This document shows, one piece after another, positions 13,346 to 26,282 of a stretch of 64,000 nucleotides of DNA (positions are counted from its first letter, which is position 1; every line of letters starts with the position of its first letter). Source of the stretch: Sinonovacula constricta. Its lineage: Eukaryota > Mollusca > Bivalvia > Cardiida > Solecurtidae. The notes beneath the pieces are model-generated. The model was not told where the DNA came from and did no database searches. It worked only from the letters and a program-made list of their open reading frames with translations. The stretch spans positions 51,936,609 to 52,000,608 of the forward strand of contig CM017570.1 of assembly GCA_007844125.1 (NCBI GenBank), written 5' to 3'. The position numbers were made by a program, and so were the translations under genes.

Positions 13346-14106
13346 TCCGTTTGATTCCCATATAGGACTGTGAGATCTTCATACATTGATGACTACATTG
13401 GCGTAAACAAATGTGTGTCACATCAATGTTGCCGTACCAACTTATACAATATATATTAAACATATAGAAACACCAAATAGAACGTTCTCGCATACAAACT
13501 GACACATGCACGAGGATATATAAGGCTTAGTTTTCTAGTCCCAAAAAATCTAAATCGCCGTATTTATAACACCATCATTTTGTAACAACAATGCACGCAC
13601 CTGAGACTGGAAACTGTGAACAGCTCTCCCAATTTCGGTATCGTGTAATTCGTGATGATCCAACACGTGCAATTTAATTAACAGTGAGATGATTAATATG
13701 ACTATAACTGACAATAGTGATGTTCTGTATGTTTAAAGGATTTTACAATGTCACAGTTTTACCAGCTTTATTAATACAAGATTTATTGACATAAACAAAA
13801 TTGTTCACCACATACGTAGCGTGGAGGCACGTATATAAATATACACTATACATGAGAAAAGCATGATAAAATGAAATTGCTATGCATATTACAACAGAAA
13901 TGATACATAGTGTAAACATATCTAACAACACACACATTTTAACATGTTACATAATTTGTTATATGTACCAGGAGCTGCATGTATAAGTACATGAATCAAT
14001 ACGGTACATATAGGATACGCTGATATTTCTTACGTTCTTCCCTTACTGTCAATGCTTAAAAATGCTAACATTTAAGACAATTGACTTTTTACTATTAAGA
14101 AACAAT

Positions 14107-14127
14107 TTCATTCATTCATTCATTCAT

Positions 14128-14178
<51 letters not shown>

Positions 14179-14215
14179 TATTTATTTATTTATTTATTTT
14201 ATTTTTTTCTATTTT
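14107..14215. repeat. (TTCA)n/(TTTA)n microsatellite
   Basis: About five TTCA units pass into roughly twenty TTTA units and end in a T-rich run. Confidence 0.95.
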
Positions 14216-14316
14216 TTGTTACCGACAATGTCGCTCGTTTACACGAGTTCGCACCGCGACGATTAGCGTAACACAGTAGAATGCCAGGAAGATTATGAAC
14301 AGGAGAAATCCAATGC

Positions 14317-14362
14317 CACCCCCACACACACACCACCACCACCACCACCACCCACCCCCACC
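14317..14362. repeat. (CA)n/(CCA)n microsatellite
   Basis: A short CACACA run passes into about seven CCA triplets and C-rich sequence. Confidence 0.9.
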
Positions 14363-17300
14363 TCCCGTAGAGAGCATAGTGTTAGAAGTGCATTTAGTAA
14401 TTAACAGGGTAGATCGGTTTCTTACAATGCCAATTACTATAAGGAACAATGTCTACTAAACGATAAATATTAAACGATTACTTTGGCTATGCTTTACAAC
14501 AGATCAAGTAAGAGCGCTCTTGTTGGTTCGTTGAACATAGCTAGTTTTCAAATGGGAGTTCATAATAGAAGTAAATATTTGACACTATAAATCAGTACTA
14601 GATGCACATCTTCTATCTTGATTACTTTCTTGTTGTTTTCTACATTTTGCTGTTATTACAAGTGTTATTGGGGGTTCGTTTCTTGACAACAAGTCATCAT
14701 TTTACGCCAGCTCTTTAATTCGGACTATAGTCTTGTAGAAGACAGAAACAATACTTATAATAATAATAAATATCAATTATACAAGTAAACACATTTTTAA
14801 TGGCACAATGATTAAACAAGAATGCTTAAAAGATACAGGTAAACATGCAACAAATCAGCACGTGTCCAATGCACAACGTGGTGGTTTTGCCGGTGGCACT
14901 TGACAACAAGAATATACCCCTTAAACTTAAAAGAACAAAAAAAGGAGTTAGATTAAGGAAATGCAACTATGTGGGTTTATATGAAAACAATAACACATGT
15001 TATAATTATCTGCAGAAGTATTTACACGACTTTCTCGAATACAAGACAATAAACGTGCGTCTGCTTCCAACAAAGTAATGGCCGGTGTGTTACTTTTACG
15101 AAAACAGCGCCCCCCCCCCCTCCAGTGATCAAGGTTCAACACGGACAGTTGACTCTGAATTATTTAGTATAAGCTAAACTAGGTTGTCTGCCTTGAACTA
15201 TTAAAATAAGTCTCCATTAAGTATTATGAAAGTTGCATATAATAACATACAATATATAATAATTAACTCACAGTCACAAATGTGGTAAACATTTAGTACA
15301 ATAACACACTTAATAAACTACACGTTATGATACGAGATATATTATATACCTATTAACACATGCTGTAATGTTAACCTCTGCACACGCGGTTTCTTTTGTC
15401 AAACAAGACTTCGATAAAAAGCTGCGAATTTACGTTTCTACGTTTTATAATTGCAAGCTACACTGTTAAACGCGGAATACTCGGTTCTCATCGAACAACT
15501 GCTCTGTAATGTTATTGCCTGCTGTACTATTTGTCCCATAAACATCTCCAGAACGGCGCCAATAATGCGGCACATACTATACGATACTTCTTCTGTTGTT
15601 TGGGAGATTCTGTATATATAGAAAAAAAGAAACAAAACATTATACTCAAGCAAATGTAAAGAAAAGACAAAGGCAAAACAACAACAACAACACAATCTAT
15701 TACTAAATCCACATGGTATATAATAAAGGAATCGGAAAAAAGGAAACAACAGATTTAAAACATGTTGTTAAACACAAAAAGAGGACATAGATCAAAAGTA
15801 AAAGTGATAAAAGCGAAGTAATAAGAAATAAGTAAAAGCCTTTTAAATTAAGATGCACGTGGGTTACTGTCCAACGAAACATTAAATTGTTCCGAATGAA
15901 TTAGGCTCGCAAACTTTTGGTGGATACCAGGCAATGTTTACTACAAACTAGGACAGCATAACATCGGTTTCTTCTGACATAAGACAGTAGCTTTCCTTGT
16001 AGAAGTATATTTATAAAATCATGAGGATGGACGCCATAGCAATTTTGACAATTTGCTTACGTTGCTAAAATGCATGGATTACACATTCAATTTCAATTAA
16101 GTTAAGAGTTAAACTGATCAAAAGTGCTTTTCGAAAATAAAGGATTGAGTTTTAAATACGTCATACGTACATGCATGATACCGCATAAGACAGATGATCA
16201 ACCTCCATATACCGGTATATATATATATAATTAAGTCCAGTTAGCCGTTTAACTGAATAAAATATTAAAACACAAAACCTTTATTTTAAACCTTTGTTAA
16301 AATTGATGTCTATATGCATAAATACTTCTGCAGATAATTATTACATATGTCAGCCTGATTTCGGCTATAAACACAATCCATCGTTACTCACGTGTCGGTA
16401 GAAGCTTGCTCAGTAGTTTTCTTCTGGGAAGTCATATATGCAAATAAGCGGAATCAGCTGTAATTAAATTATGACATTTTCATAATTTCTGAAACTTTAT
16501 AGAATTTATTTTGGAATACTAATTCATAATTAGTTGACAAAAATGTACATTGACTTAAAGTGAATTGGTCACAATTGGTTTATTTTATTTATTTATTTTT
16601 TTTATTTAATTTGTTTGTTAAAAAACCTTTGCTGACAGAAGCAGTAAGTGACATAAGATCTGACCTCCAGTCAATAACTTACGTGAACATGCTGTCATTA
16701 AAAATTGTGTTGTCTGAACTTTGGAAGACTCAAAACCGTCGCGACGATTAGAACTGGTTTATCCGTATCAGCCCAGAAAATCTCGTATATATCCGAACTG
16801 CGCATGCGCCAATACATGTGTATTTGCCTTTTATAAACAATACACGGACTGATTTGAAAGCGATGTTTAATTGTAAATGAAGAATGTAGCATGTGCCTTC
16901 TGAAAACAGTGACCAAGTCGCTTTAAGCCTCAGCAAGTTTGGCGAATACTACGCACTGATCACAACAGCGTACAGCCTTACATCGAGTATTACTATGATA
17001 CTTTAGTCTCACATTCACCTGCCTTTAACGCTTCAGGCTATTTATCCGATATTTGAGCACATTCGGCAGTTTCCTTCCCCCATGTCAGCGTCTTTTATTA
17101 TTGATGACGTATTTGTTATTGTTATTTAAGATTTTCATGTGGCAATTTGTTTTTCTTTAGAAAACGGCATGGATTAATCTTTCATTCTGCAAGAAGGATT
17201 TGTTAAAATAATTGGAATATAACGATGTGACAACATTCGCCAGAACAATTTAGTGCTTGTGTTCTGGTACGGAGTTGTTTGCATTCTTTATGGCTATCGA

Positions 17301-17696
17301 GGAAAAGCAATTATCAAGCTTTTTTCAATAACTTGCAGAATAACGGAATGTGGACTCATCTCCCAGTTGTTTGGTTGATGAAAGGCGACACTCACAGACT
17401 AGAAGTCGGTGTTATTCTCTTCTTAGTTGTTCTATAGACATCTGATTTGAAGTTGTGATATTTCAATAAAATTTCATCGGAAAATATATTTAACGTATAA
17501 TTTGGATTTATTTTTGTGATGTTTTGAGTGTCATAAAAACTGCAATAAATGTAATGTCTGAAAGGAAGGATAAAATAAAGCGTTGCCTGCGGAGGAACTA
17601 AATTTAAAGGATGTTTTTAAACATTGGATTAACGTCATCTGTTCAGTTACAGTAAAGGTCTATGGAAGATTTGCATTAACTAGTGATATCAGCAAT

Positions 17697-18550
17697 ATGG
17701 AAAGAAAACCGGAACAAAACGGGACTCATTACAAACATCATGTGACCGGAAACGGCAACTTGAAGGAGCTTGAAGCAAATGCTAACTCGATAACTAAATC
17801 ACCGTCTGGTTTGAGCCCCCATTGTAAAGGCCGAGACACCATCGTGTCCATGAGCCCGGGGGTTAATGGTTGTTACTTCACGAGGCTACAGGTCGGTGTG
17901 TTCATGGTGGCCTTCTTACTGACCATGGGCTCCGTCGTTGTTCTTGTTACCGTGTTTGGTCGGCCGGTGCGGACCGTGATAGTGCAGCCCGAGCCTTGCC
18001 TCTGTCCAGAAAGTCTTGTTCACAGCACCAACACTCCGCAGACAACCGCCGTGGACAGTCACCGCCCTGCGTTGAACGAGATGTACACACAGATATTTGA
18101 CGTTCGACTTCCGGAGGATATCCTTCCGAGACATTACGATTTGGAACTGGACATTGATGACTTTTACATCAGTCCAGGTTTCACCTCTTATTCAGGTTCT
18201 GTTGATATTGTTATAGACGTCGTGAATCCTACACGCTACATTATATTTCACATCAAAGCATACCTTCTAGACATTGTAAACGATACTGTTACGGTACGTA
18301 GAATAGATTATAACGCTACACGTGATGACGTAGAATATGACGTCATAGAAGTGTCAGAAGAGGACGAAAGCGTAGATATAGTGAAGCAATATTCAATTTT
18401 TGAAACGGAGCAATATGTGATCAAGCTGCGGAAGGAACTGGTTCGAGAGGGTCGTTATGTGATATCGATTGGTCGGTTTGAAGGTCACGTGACCGGGGAT
18501 ATGAAGGGACTCTATTTGAGTATGTATCGGGACAACAACGGGACAGAAAG
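17697..18550 (+). CDS. M1 zinc aminopeptidase (aminopeptidase N-like), coding exon 1
   Basis: This exon encodes residues 1-285 of a type II membrane metallopeptidase that would cleave N-terminal residues from peptides outside the cell. Residues 1-63 are a polar cytosolic tail. Residues 64-88 (LQVGVFMVAFLLTMGSVVVL and onward) are a single hydrophobic signal-anchor, followed by a Pro/Thr-rich stalk. From about 136 (RLPEDILPRHYDLELDI) the N-terminal beta domain of the M1 family begins, and it ends with KGLYLSMYRDNNGTER. Sequons at N195, N206 and N281 are on the predicted outer side. The start ATG at 17697 has A at -3 and G at +4 and is the first in-frame ATG after a TAA at 17571. The exon ends at a GAAAG/GTAACT donor. 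The last codon AG/G (Arg) is split and completed by exon 2. The catalytic domain is not here, so the substrate class (N, A or TRH-degrading type) cannot be decided. Confidence 0.9.
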
Positions 18551-18583
18551 GTAACTGCAATCAAGGCGTTGTAATAGTTCTTT

Positions 18584-18586
<3 letters not shown>

Positions 18587-18648
<62 letters not shown>

Positions 18649-18710
18649 ACTCTCTCTCTCTCTCTCTCTTTCCTAGCTCCTCTCTACTCTCTACTCTCTC
18701 TCTCTCTCTC
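18587..18710. repeat. (TC)n tract just after the intron 1 donor
   Basis: A nearly pure TC dinucleotide run begins 37 nt after the exon 1 splice donor. It is interrupted near 18643-18690 by CACTCAC, TTCCTAGCTCC and TACTC. In the transcript it would be a long CU-rich tract. Confidence 0.95.
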
Positions 18711-19620
18711 TTTGCTTATTTGTTTTAAGTTTCTCTCCCTTTCAGCGAGGATCCGTCTCCATTTCGCTGCAGTGTTACATATTTAGGCTTGAAATGGTTT
18801 CTTGCAAATAACACTTCTAGCATACACTTGCCAATTTAGACTTTTTTTGGATTGTTCAGGCCTGCAGGTATACGACAGTTCAGTTGTGGAACCGTTCATA
18901 GTTACTTGCTACGCAACAAGCTACATTTTTTTCTTGAAATCAACTACATGTAGTATAGAACGGATCAATACGGACACTGTTTGTTTCCTTCTTAAAGATA
19001 TATATATATATATATCTTATTAGGATGATTATAATTGCAAAATGATCGAAGGAAAATAATATGATAAAACACATTCCTTGTATGATAGCTGATAGACTGG
19101 TAACAACATACAACGTGACCAAAAATACTTGCAAACTGGCAACATTATTGTATGTATATATTGTTGCTATATAACTGCTGTCTCCAGAATACATGGAGAT
19201 TGATGGACTGAAGAAATCCCGGACAATTATGGACACATTTTGTTCCGATGCATGTGTGATCATATTTATATGGCCAAATAAGCCGCTCCGACAATCTTGC
19301 CCTAATATGTGCTATGGAAGTATCACTTGCTAATAATATGCAGCAATGTTAAAAACTTGATAAACATTATGTTTAATTTGAAAATAAAGTGCCTTTATTG
19401 TTGTTTTCCATGTCAAACCCTTCAAAAGTCAGTTTTTGCTTAGTTTTACTTGAGTTAACGACGCAATAAATGCGAAGCTTGTCTTTTTTGTAACCTTGAC
19501 TTCAGAACATGTTCCTTCCTGAAACTTGACAAACACGTTAAAAAATACAAAATGAAAATGACAAGTTAATAAAATTAGCATTATGATCTTCAAAAATGAT
19601 ATGAAACATTATTATTATTA

Positions 19621-19656
<36 letters not shown>

Positions 19657-19949
19657 TTACACTCAACTGCAACTGTATATCTTCCGTATAAAAGGTTAAC
19701 TTATTTCCTTTTAACACTGACGAATGAAGTGGCCGTTATGCAGTATGACGACCTTTGAATAAGATCAGCATATTTTCCACTAAATGTATCATTACACATT
19801 TAATTAATGTGATGTTTACTGTTTTATCATGGAAACTAATTTGTTAATGTCAACAAAGCACCTCTTTAAGATAAGATAATCGTTATAACAATAATTTCTT
19901 TTCGTTTTTATTGTTATTTTTACTACATCATTAACAAAATTATGGACAT
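18711..19949. other. AT-rich intronic stretch
   Basis: No gene recognised. It contains a (TA)n run at about 18998-19016 and an (ATT)n run at about 19611-19656. Confidence 0.5.
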
Positions 19950-20135
19950 TTTATAGACGCCCTGCTACTTTGGGGAAGGTAGAACATATTAATGTACTTG
20001 ATAGAACCACCGGCGCACCTAAATATCTTCCCACATTTTGTTCTTCCCCGATGGGGACTCGAACCCAGGCGACGTGAGGTTGAGCTCCCAGAGGAGTTAC
20101 AGGTTGCCGATTGAACCATTACTCCACAGGCGCCA
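19950..20135 (-). mobile_element. tRNA-derived SINE fragment
   Basis: On the minus strand, starting near 20135, the sequence GGCGCCTGTGGAGTAATGG is followed by an A-box-like TGGTTCAATCGG. About 45 nt later there is a B box GGTTCGAGTCC closed by CCCATCGGGG. The order and spacing are those of a tRNA-like polymerase III promoter. The downstream body (to about 19950) resembles no gene. It is either a SINE or a tRNA pseudogene. The cloverleaf is imperfect and I do not call it a functional tRNA. Target-site duplications were not found. Confidence 0.6.
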
Positions 20136-20228
20136 ACTGACAGATTTTAGCGACTGGTAACAGACTAGCTGTGGTAATCATTCGAAACGTAATTTCATCG
20201 ATATTAATACATACTACGGAACGTCATA

Positions 20229-20289
20229 GCATCTGAAATATCCGACTCGACAGATGTCAAAGTCTATCATTATCGCCATTGCACGACCC
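20229..20289. repeat. Diverged dispersed repeat, copy 1
   Basis: The segment containing GAAATATCCGACTCGACAGATG aligns by eye at about three bases in four with 21302-21367, in the same orientation. It is probably an old dispersed element or a local duplication. Confidence 0.5.
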
Positions 20290-20335
20290 AATATTGTAAC
20301 CTTGACCTTGGAGAAGTAGGATGTCTCTTGTTGGT

Positions 20336-20442
20336 GTTCGGTATCCTCCACCCCTCTACCTCTCCACTTCTCCCCCCCCCCTTCTCCACCCCACCTCGCC
20401 TCCACCCCTCCACGCATTCTCCCCCTCCACCTCTCCACCAAA
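20336..20442. repeat. Pyrimidine-rich (C/T) low-complexity tract
   Basis: About 107 bp is dominated by CCTCCACC and CTCTCC motifs and includes a C10 run. The strand asymmetry is strong. Confidence 0.85.
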
Positions 20443-22384
20443 AATAACACCAAAACAAACAAACATCAACACAAGACAAATACCAAGTGTCAAAATAAGA
20501 ACAATATAGTTTAAAATGTACAATCATCTCTTAATGTATTTTAGATTATAGGTTATAGGTTTGGGTCAAGATCACACTATATATTGGTAAATGTGTACGT
20601 TTTTCTATTTTAATTTCGTCAGCAAAGTTTCTTTCAGTCACTTATATAGATTTGATGAATGTGTATCTTGTTATTGTCCTGTTGTGTTAAAGTACACAGT
20701 GTAACAACTGTACGAAGCCACATGATTTCCGCCTCATACTGAAGTGTTTTTTTTTTTTAAATTAAATTATGGAACCACTATATTGCCAATTAGTGTACCG
20801 TTTTCAGTTTATCCACACCGGCGCTAAATTATTTGAAACCAATAGAAAATAGTTTTGGTGTAACTAATGTTTCAAAATATTTTGAAGGACATTCACATAT
20901 AATTATAAGTAATTTATTTAAATTTGTTTTGAAACCGATCTTTGTTATGCATAAGAGTTGAACAATGATTCTCATTATGAACAAAACAACAACAACAACA
21001 ACAACAACAAAAAACAAACAAAAAGATTAAACAAAACCCTACAAAAAAAAACTTACAACAACAAAATGAACCAGACAAGGTGTGTCTACCAGCGTAGTTT
21101 AATTTAATGCTCTTTAATCACTTCATCGTTAAATTAATCAGTTTAACAAAGTAATCACAAATCACAAATACTTGTTACTGTTTATACACCTATATAGACA
21201 ATGTCTCAAGACAAGTGCATTATAAAAGAATACAGTTCTTTATAAGAAATTGGAGCATACATGTACATTTCCCATATGAATATAAAGTACCGCGCATAAT
21301 TGCGTCTAAAATATCAGACGCGACACATGCCAAACGTCTATCATCACTCATAATTTCACGATTCACCAACATTTACTTGCATGAGATGGAAGATCCGCCG
21401 ATATTAGTTTAAACACATCTTTCCAATAGACAGATATAAGACAATATACGAGCAAACTGATCCCTCCAGCGCTATATATACAGTAACGGAAACGTCACAG
21501 TTCCGCATTCGGTACATAATACCACTGTATGGGGGTCACACAGATGTGTACCATAATTTGGTACAGGCGACTCGGCGTCGGTCATTTTGTCTATTAAATT
21601 TCTATCTCATTTTCATTAAATTTCAACTACAAATAATTGTAATCATAAAACATCTTTATGATATATTAAGATAATTTTTTAAATAAAGTGTTAAGTACTA
21701 AGTGTTTATGACCGTTTATCATTATTATCTTTTGGTATATTTTTAACATAACATAACATAATTTTATTGGCATTATTTTACATATAAATATAGCCAACAT
21801 ACATGATAATATATAATATCTACATAACGAACAATTAACAGGACACGTGTTGTATACCACAATGCTATGTTTAACGAATGCTGCCAAATCGCCATAGGCT
21901 CGCTAACTATTAATTGTCCTGAACTTGTTTATTAAATGTTTGTATTAAATGACACATCCTCTCTATTAACATTTTGAGTTAAAATATAAAGAAATCTTCT
22001 TTGCAAAGCTTATAAATAGAACAAAAGAAGATATTAGCAATGTTGGGGCTTTAAAACGTATGGAGTGTGCATAACTGGGACGTATAATACACAGACATTA
22101 ACACATTTTAAATGCGAAGTATGCAGCTATATCTGATTAAATTAAATGTACATACTAACCAAACGATTTGAACCTACATCCTTTCTGGATACGGCGGGGA
22201 AATCCCTATTCATCGTGTAAATAAACGCCATATAACAGAGTACAATAATACGAAATTCAATAAACTTATAAAACAACAATCAATAATAGAGAAAATGCGC
22301 ATATCTTTAGTGGGCCCTTGCTCGCAAATTAAACATTAAACAGCAACTTATCAGCAAATGTAAATTGCCTTTAGTGTGAACACC
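20443..22384. other. AT-rich intronic stretch
   Basis: No gene recognised. It includes a short (CAA)n run at about 20987-21011 and the second copy of the diverged repeat. Confidence 0.5.
21302..21367. repeat. Diverged dispersed repeat, copy 2
   Basis: The partner of 20229-20289. Shared blocks include GTCTAAAATATC, CGCGACA and GTCTATCATCA. Confidence 0.5.
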
Positions 22385-22925
22385 AACAGCCAATGTATTG
22401 TGCCTGCAACGATGTCATACAGTGTATTGTGCCTCCAACAACATTAGTTCATGCAATTTTCCTCCAACAACGTCAGCCAATGTATTGTGCCTGCAACATC
22501 AGCCCCTGTATTTGGTCTCTAACAACATCATTCCCTCTATTGTGCCTCCAACAACATCAGCCCATGTATTGTGGATCCGACAACATCGGTTCATGTATTG
22601 TGCCTCTAACAACATCAGCTCATGTATTGTGCCTCTAACAACATCAGCCCATGTATTGTGCCTCTAACAACATCAGCCCATCAGTCCATGTATTGTGCCT
22701 CTAACAACATCAGCCCATGTATTGTGCCTCTAACAACATCAGCCCATGTATTGTGCCTCTAACAACATCAACTCATGTATTATGTCTCCAACAACATCAG
22801 CCCATGCATTGTGCCTCTAACAACGTCAGTCCATGTTTTGTGCCTCCAACAACATTAGCCTATGTGTTGTGTCTCTAACAACACCAGTCCTTGTATTGTG
22901 TCTCTAACAATTATGTTCCTACCGT
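22385..22925. repeat. 29-bp minisatellite, about 18 copies
   Basis: The unit has the core CAGCCCATGTATTGTG plus CCTCTAACAACAT. The period is 29 bp in the centre (22621 to 22650). Outer units are more diverged, especially on the left. One 8-bp CAGCCCAT duplication lies near 22674-22690. Confidence 0.9.
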
Positions 22926-23561
22926 CTGCGTCATCTCACCGCACTACCCTGGAGACCAGACAAGCAGTGGTACGTTCAGCATGTCGGACAGGCTTACCGC
23001 TTAGGACTGCAACGTGTCTGCACCAATCCATTTCACACATGCTACCCACAGATATTTAGTTTAAACCTGTTATTCTATAGTCATTTGGGAAACAAGTTCT
23101 TGGGAAACAACTTATATTAATCCATCTCCACTGCCCACTTCCTGGGTAGAACCAGTACGTGGGTACTTAGTGTGCCTCCAGCAAAAATGCAATTACTAAC
23201 AAATATTCGACGTTTCTTAAGTCAACTTTTTATTAATAAGATTGTAATATGTATATCATTGATTTTACAACAGGGAACTGATTGGTGGATAACGCTTTCA
23301 CTGGTTTCGAATGTGGTGTGATTAATGGAAAATAACATTGTACATACCTCTTAACGACTTTTATACACATATGATTTATTGTTTAACCAATAAATATTGT
23401 GTGTTTACACCAAAATAACGATATGTTGACGACTTTTATAACTACACATCAGTTTTCTTGTGAAACTGGTTAAGTCTGCGCTGTGTTGGTAGAAACGTTA
23501 TCATATACATGTGCCTTTTATGTTCATATCTCACAAATCTTTAGATTAATCCGCTTGTCAT
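22926..23561. other. Intronic stretch
   Basis: No gene recognised. The 22930-23010 part (CTGGAGACCAGACAAG) resembles 28955-28995 (CTAGAGACCAGACAAGACG), again directly beside a tandem array. Both may be pieces of one dispersed element. Confidence 0.45.
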
Positions 23562-24675
23562 ACATGTTCTAACACTTATATTCACGCTGGTAAACATTCA
23601 TCTCTATCACGTTTTCATGCACGCTGGAAAACATACATCTCTAACACGTTTTCATACACGCTGTAAACACATATGTTCTAACACGATTACATACACGCTA
23701 ATAAACATACATCTCTAACACGTTTACATACACGCTAGTAAACATACATCTCTAACACGTTTACATACACGCTGGTAAACATACATCTCTAACACGTTTA
23801 CCTACACGCTGGTAAACATTCATCTCTAAAACGTTTACCTACACGCTGGTAAACATTCATCTCTAACACGTTTACATACACGCTGGTAAACATACATCTC
23901 TAACACGTTTACATACACGCTGGTAAACATACATTTCTAACACGTTTACATACACGCTGGTAAACATACATCTCTAACACGTTTACATACACGCTGGTAA
24001 ACATACATCTCTAACACGTTTACATACACGCTGGTAAACATACATCTCTAACACGTTTACCTACACGCTGGTAAACATTCATCTCTAACACGTTTACATA
24101 CACGCTGGTAAACATACATCTCTAACACGTTTACATACACGCTGGTAAACATACATCTCTAACACGTTTACCTACACGCTGGTAAACATACATCTCTAAC
24201 ACGTTTACCTACACGCTGGTAAACATTCATCTCTAACACGTTTACATACACGCTGGTAAACATACGTATCTAACACGTTTACATACACGCTGGTAAACAT
24301 ACATCTGTACCACGTTTACATACATGCTGGTAAACATACATCTCTAACACGTTTACATACACGCTGGTAAACATACATTTCTAACACGTTTACATACACG
24401 CTGGTAAACACACATCTCTAACACGTTTACATACACGCTGGTAAACATACATCTCTAACACGTTTACATACACGCTGGTAAACACACATCTCTAACACGT
24501 TTACATACACGCTGGTAAACATACATCTCTAACACGTTTACATACACGCTGGTAAACACACATCTCTAACACGTTTACATACACGCTGGTAAACATACAT
24601 CTCTAACACGTTTACATACACGCTGGTAAACATACATTTCTAACACGTTTACATACACGCTGGTAAACACACATC
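23562..24675. repeat. 37-bp minisatellite, about 30 copies
   Basis: The unit contains TAACACGTTTACATAC, ACGCTGGTAAACATAC and ATCTC. Left-edge units are diverged and central units nearly identical. Variation is limited to ACATAC/ACCTAC, ACATACATC/ACACACATC and CTCTAAC/TTCTAAC. The unit has the same length as the 4.1-7.6 kb array but unrelated sequence. Confidence 0.95.
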
Positions 24676-24947
24676 CCATAGGTCGTAAAAGCTTTCTTTT
24701 TTCTTTTTCTTTTCAATTGGAAATTAAAAAAAATATATTCAAATGAATTTGTAATAAAGTTCATTTATTAAGATCTTTTCATGTCAGCTTAAAACATATG
24801 CCAAACTTTCATTTATAAGCAAGAATTCGATAGTTTATATCGTACTTGCAAATAACAATGCCTCATCTTCATAGTGAATGTACAATCTTCCCATACAGGA
24901 CGTTCCTTGGAAACAATGCACTTTCTCTATAATTTACAAAATATTTT

Positions 24948-25262
24948 ACCGGACCTGGTAGCGCAATCGGTAGAGCGTCGGCTCCAGGTACGGGCGGCCC
25001 CGGGTTCGATACCGGGCCACGACATAACAAAGTCGTTAAAAAAGGTAGTGGTATAGCTCCCTTGCTAACGCTCAAGCAAATATAAGGGTAGTTCCACGAC
25101 TGGTTGGCCCGGTGTCAGGATAATGTGACTGGATGTGGTATCATGCCGGGTGTTCACGGCATGCTATACACAGTGAAGGCAGCACTATATTTGCTTCAAG
25201 TGGACACCGTCTCCAGATAACTGAAATACTGTTGGTGGGACGATAACCCCAATAAACAAACT
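24948..25262 (+). mobile_element. Full-length tRNA-derived SINE with target-site duplication
   Basis: The 5' part has an A box (TAGCGCAATCGGTAGAGCG) and a B box (GGGTTCGATACCGGG) with tRNA-like spacing. It is followed by a body of about 240 bp and an AATAAACAAACT tail. The flanks carry the direct repeat AAATATTTT (24939-24947 and 25263-25271), as expected for LINE-mediated insertion. The body contains TCATGCCGGGTGT and GGCATGCTATACACAG, resembling SINE families described in molluscs. I do not assign a family name. Confidence 0.85.
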
Positions 25263-25450
25263 AAATATTTTGGTCACGCCATCGAGATGCTATGACATGT
25301 CAGTGCGAGAGGCAAACAAATCTAACCAAATTATAATGTATGTTAAGATACGTCATATAATTGCTTAGCTTCTTCCCTATTACTTTTCAACATAGGTGAG
25401 GCCGCTTTAGTATGGATACAATAATAAAATACTAATTCTCTAGATCTCTG

Positions 25451-25715
25451 CTTATAAACAGTATTGTAAGTTAAATGTGACTCACCCATAAAAGTATCGC
25501 CTTGATTAACTTTTTTATTTAAGAGGAACGTTAATGCGGAAGAATTCTCACACCAGTAAGGTTATAAAGAAAGCGCCATGGAAGTTGTGGGAACATGGGG
25601 GTCTCCTATATGACAGTGTACTTCAAGCTTACTGTATAGGGCTTCCTTGGCATTATCTACAGTGGACGTTACAAGTCTTCTTGTGAATGTGACACCCGGT
25701 CGTCTTGTATCGATG
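25451..25715. repeat. Dispersed repeat, copy A (two blocks)
   Basis: Block 1 (25451-25510, with AAATGTGACTC and AGTATCGCCTTGAT) matches 37879-37938. Block 2 (25537-25715, starting CGGAAGAATTCTCACACC) matches 38461-38639 over exactly 179 bp with about ten differences. The order and orientation are the same at both loci. The gap between blocks is 26 bp here and 522 bp at the other locus. Probably a non-autonomous transposable element. No coding capacity. Confidence 0.8.
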
Positions 25716-26282
25716 TGATCTCGTTAACACCCACGCATCTTATATCCGACTGGATTTGTATTGTATTGAACAAAACAATAAAAAAAAAACACGTAAATAA
25801 GTATTTTGAACTGACAGCCTCTCATTGCGAATGTTTAAATGTATTTGTTAAAACGTGTTTTGTTATAACTGTTGATCAGCTTAACGCGTTTAAAATGAAG
25901 TTTAAACTTACTTTAGAGTATACCGCACGAGAGGTCCGAGCTCATAGGGCATCGGTCTGACGCACATTGGAATCCGCTTTATATAGTTCAACCAACATTT
26001 TTATAGAATCCGTTACACAATTTGATGAGCGAAAATACGAAACTATTTAGGGGGTCCTTGTTTGCAACTTTTAACTAAAAGAAACACACCATATAAATGG
26101 TATCATTAGCACTTGTGAGTCAATTATCGGTGGTATATGTAGGTGCCACCGGTTACCAGGTACCGGTGCAAGGTGCGAAAAGTCGAATAAGATTGATCAT
26201 CGCGTTTGCTTCTGTAAACTTCAAGTGAAATTGTGCTTTGAGCAAAAGACATCATATCTTGCACATTCAAAGTTCAGACCAC
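25716..26282. other. Intronic stretch
   Basis: No gene recognised. A small GGTACCGG/CCGGTTACC-rich patch lies at about 26135-26170. Confidence 0.45.

Larger units (their letters stand above)
13346..17696. other. Gene-free stretch upstream of the aminopeptidase exon
   Basis: Mostly AT-rich unique DNA with simple repeats (listed separately), a C11 run near 15110 and a short (AT)n near 16216. The part nearest the gene must contain its promoter and 5' UTR, but I see no convincing core promoter. An in-frame TAA at 17571-17573 lies upstream of the chosen start, and an out-of-frame ATG occurs at 17662. An upstream non-coding exon cannot be excluded. Confidence 0.45.

Noticed and set aside
17583..17696. 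N-terminal extension of the aminopeptidase
   Set aside because: The extension would need a TTG start. The first in-frame ATG is at 17697, with a good context and a stop upstream at 17571.
23562..24675. CRISPR-like array
   Set aside because: Units are contiguous with no unique spacers, and the setting is a eukaryotic intron. The same holds for the other arrays.
24950..25022. Functional tRNA gene
   Set aside because: A and B boxes are present, but the cloverleaf is imperfect, a long SINE body follows, and a target-site duplication brackets the whole unit.
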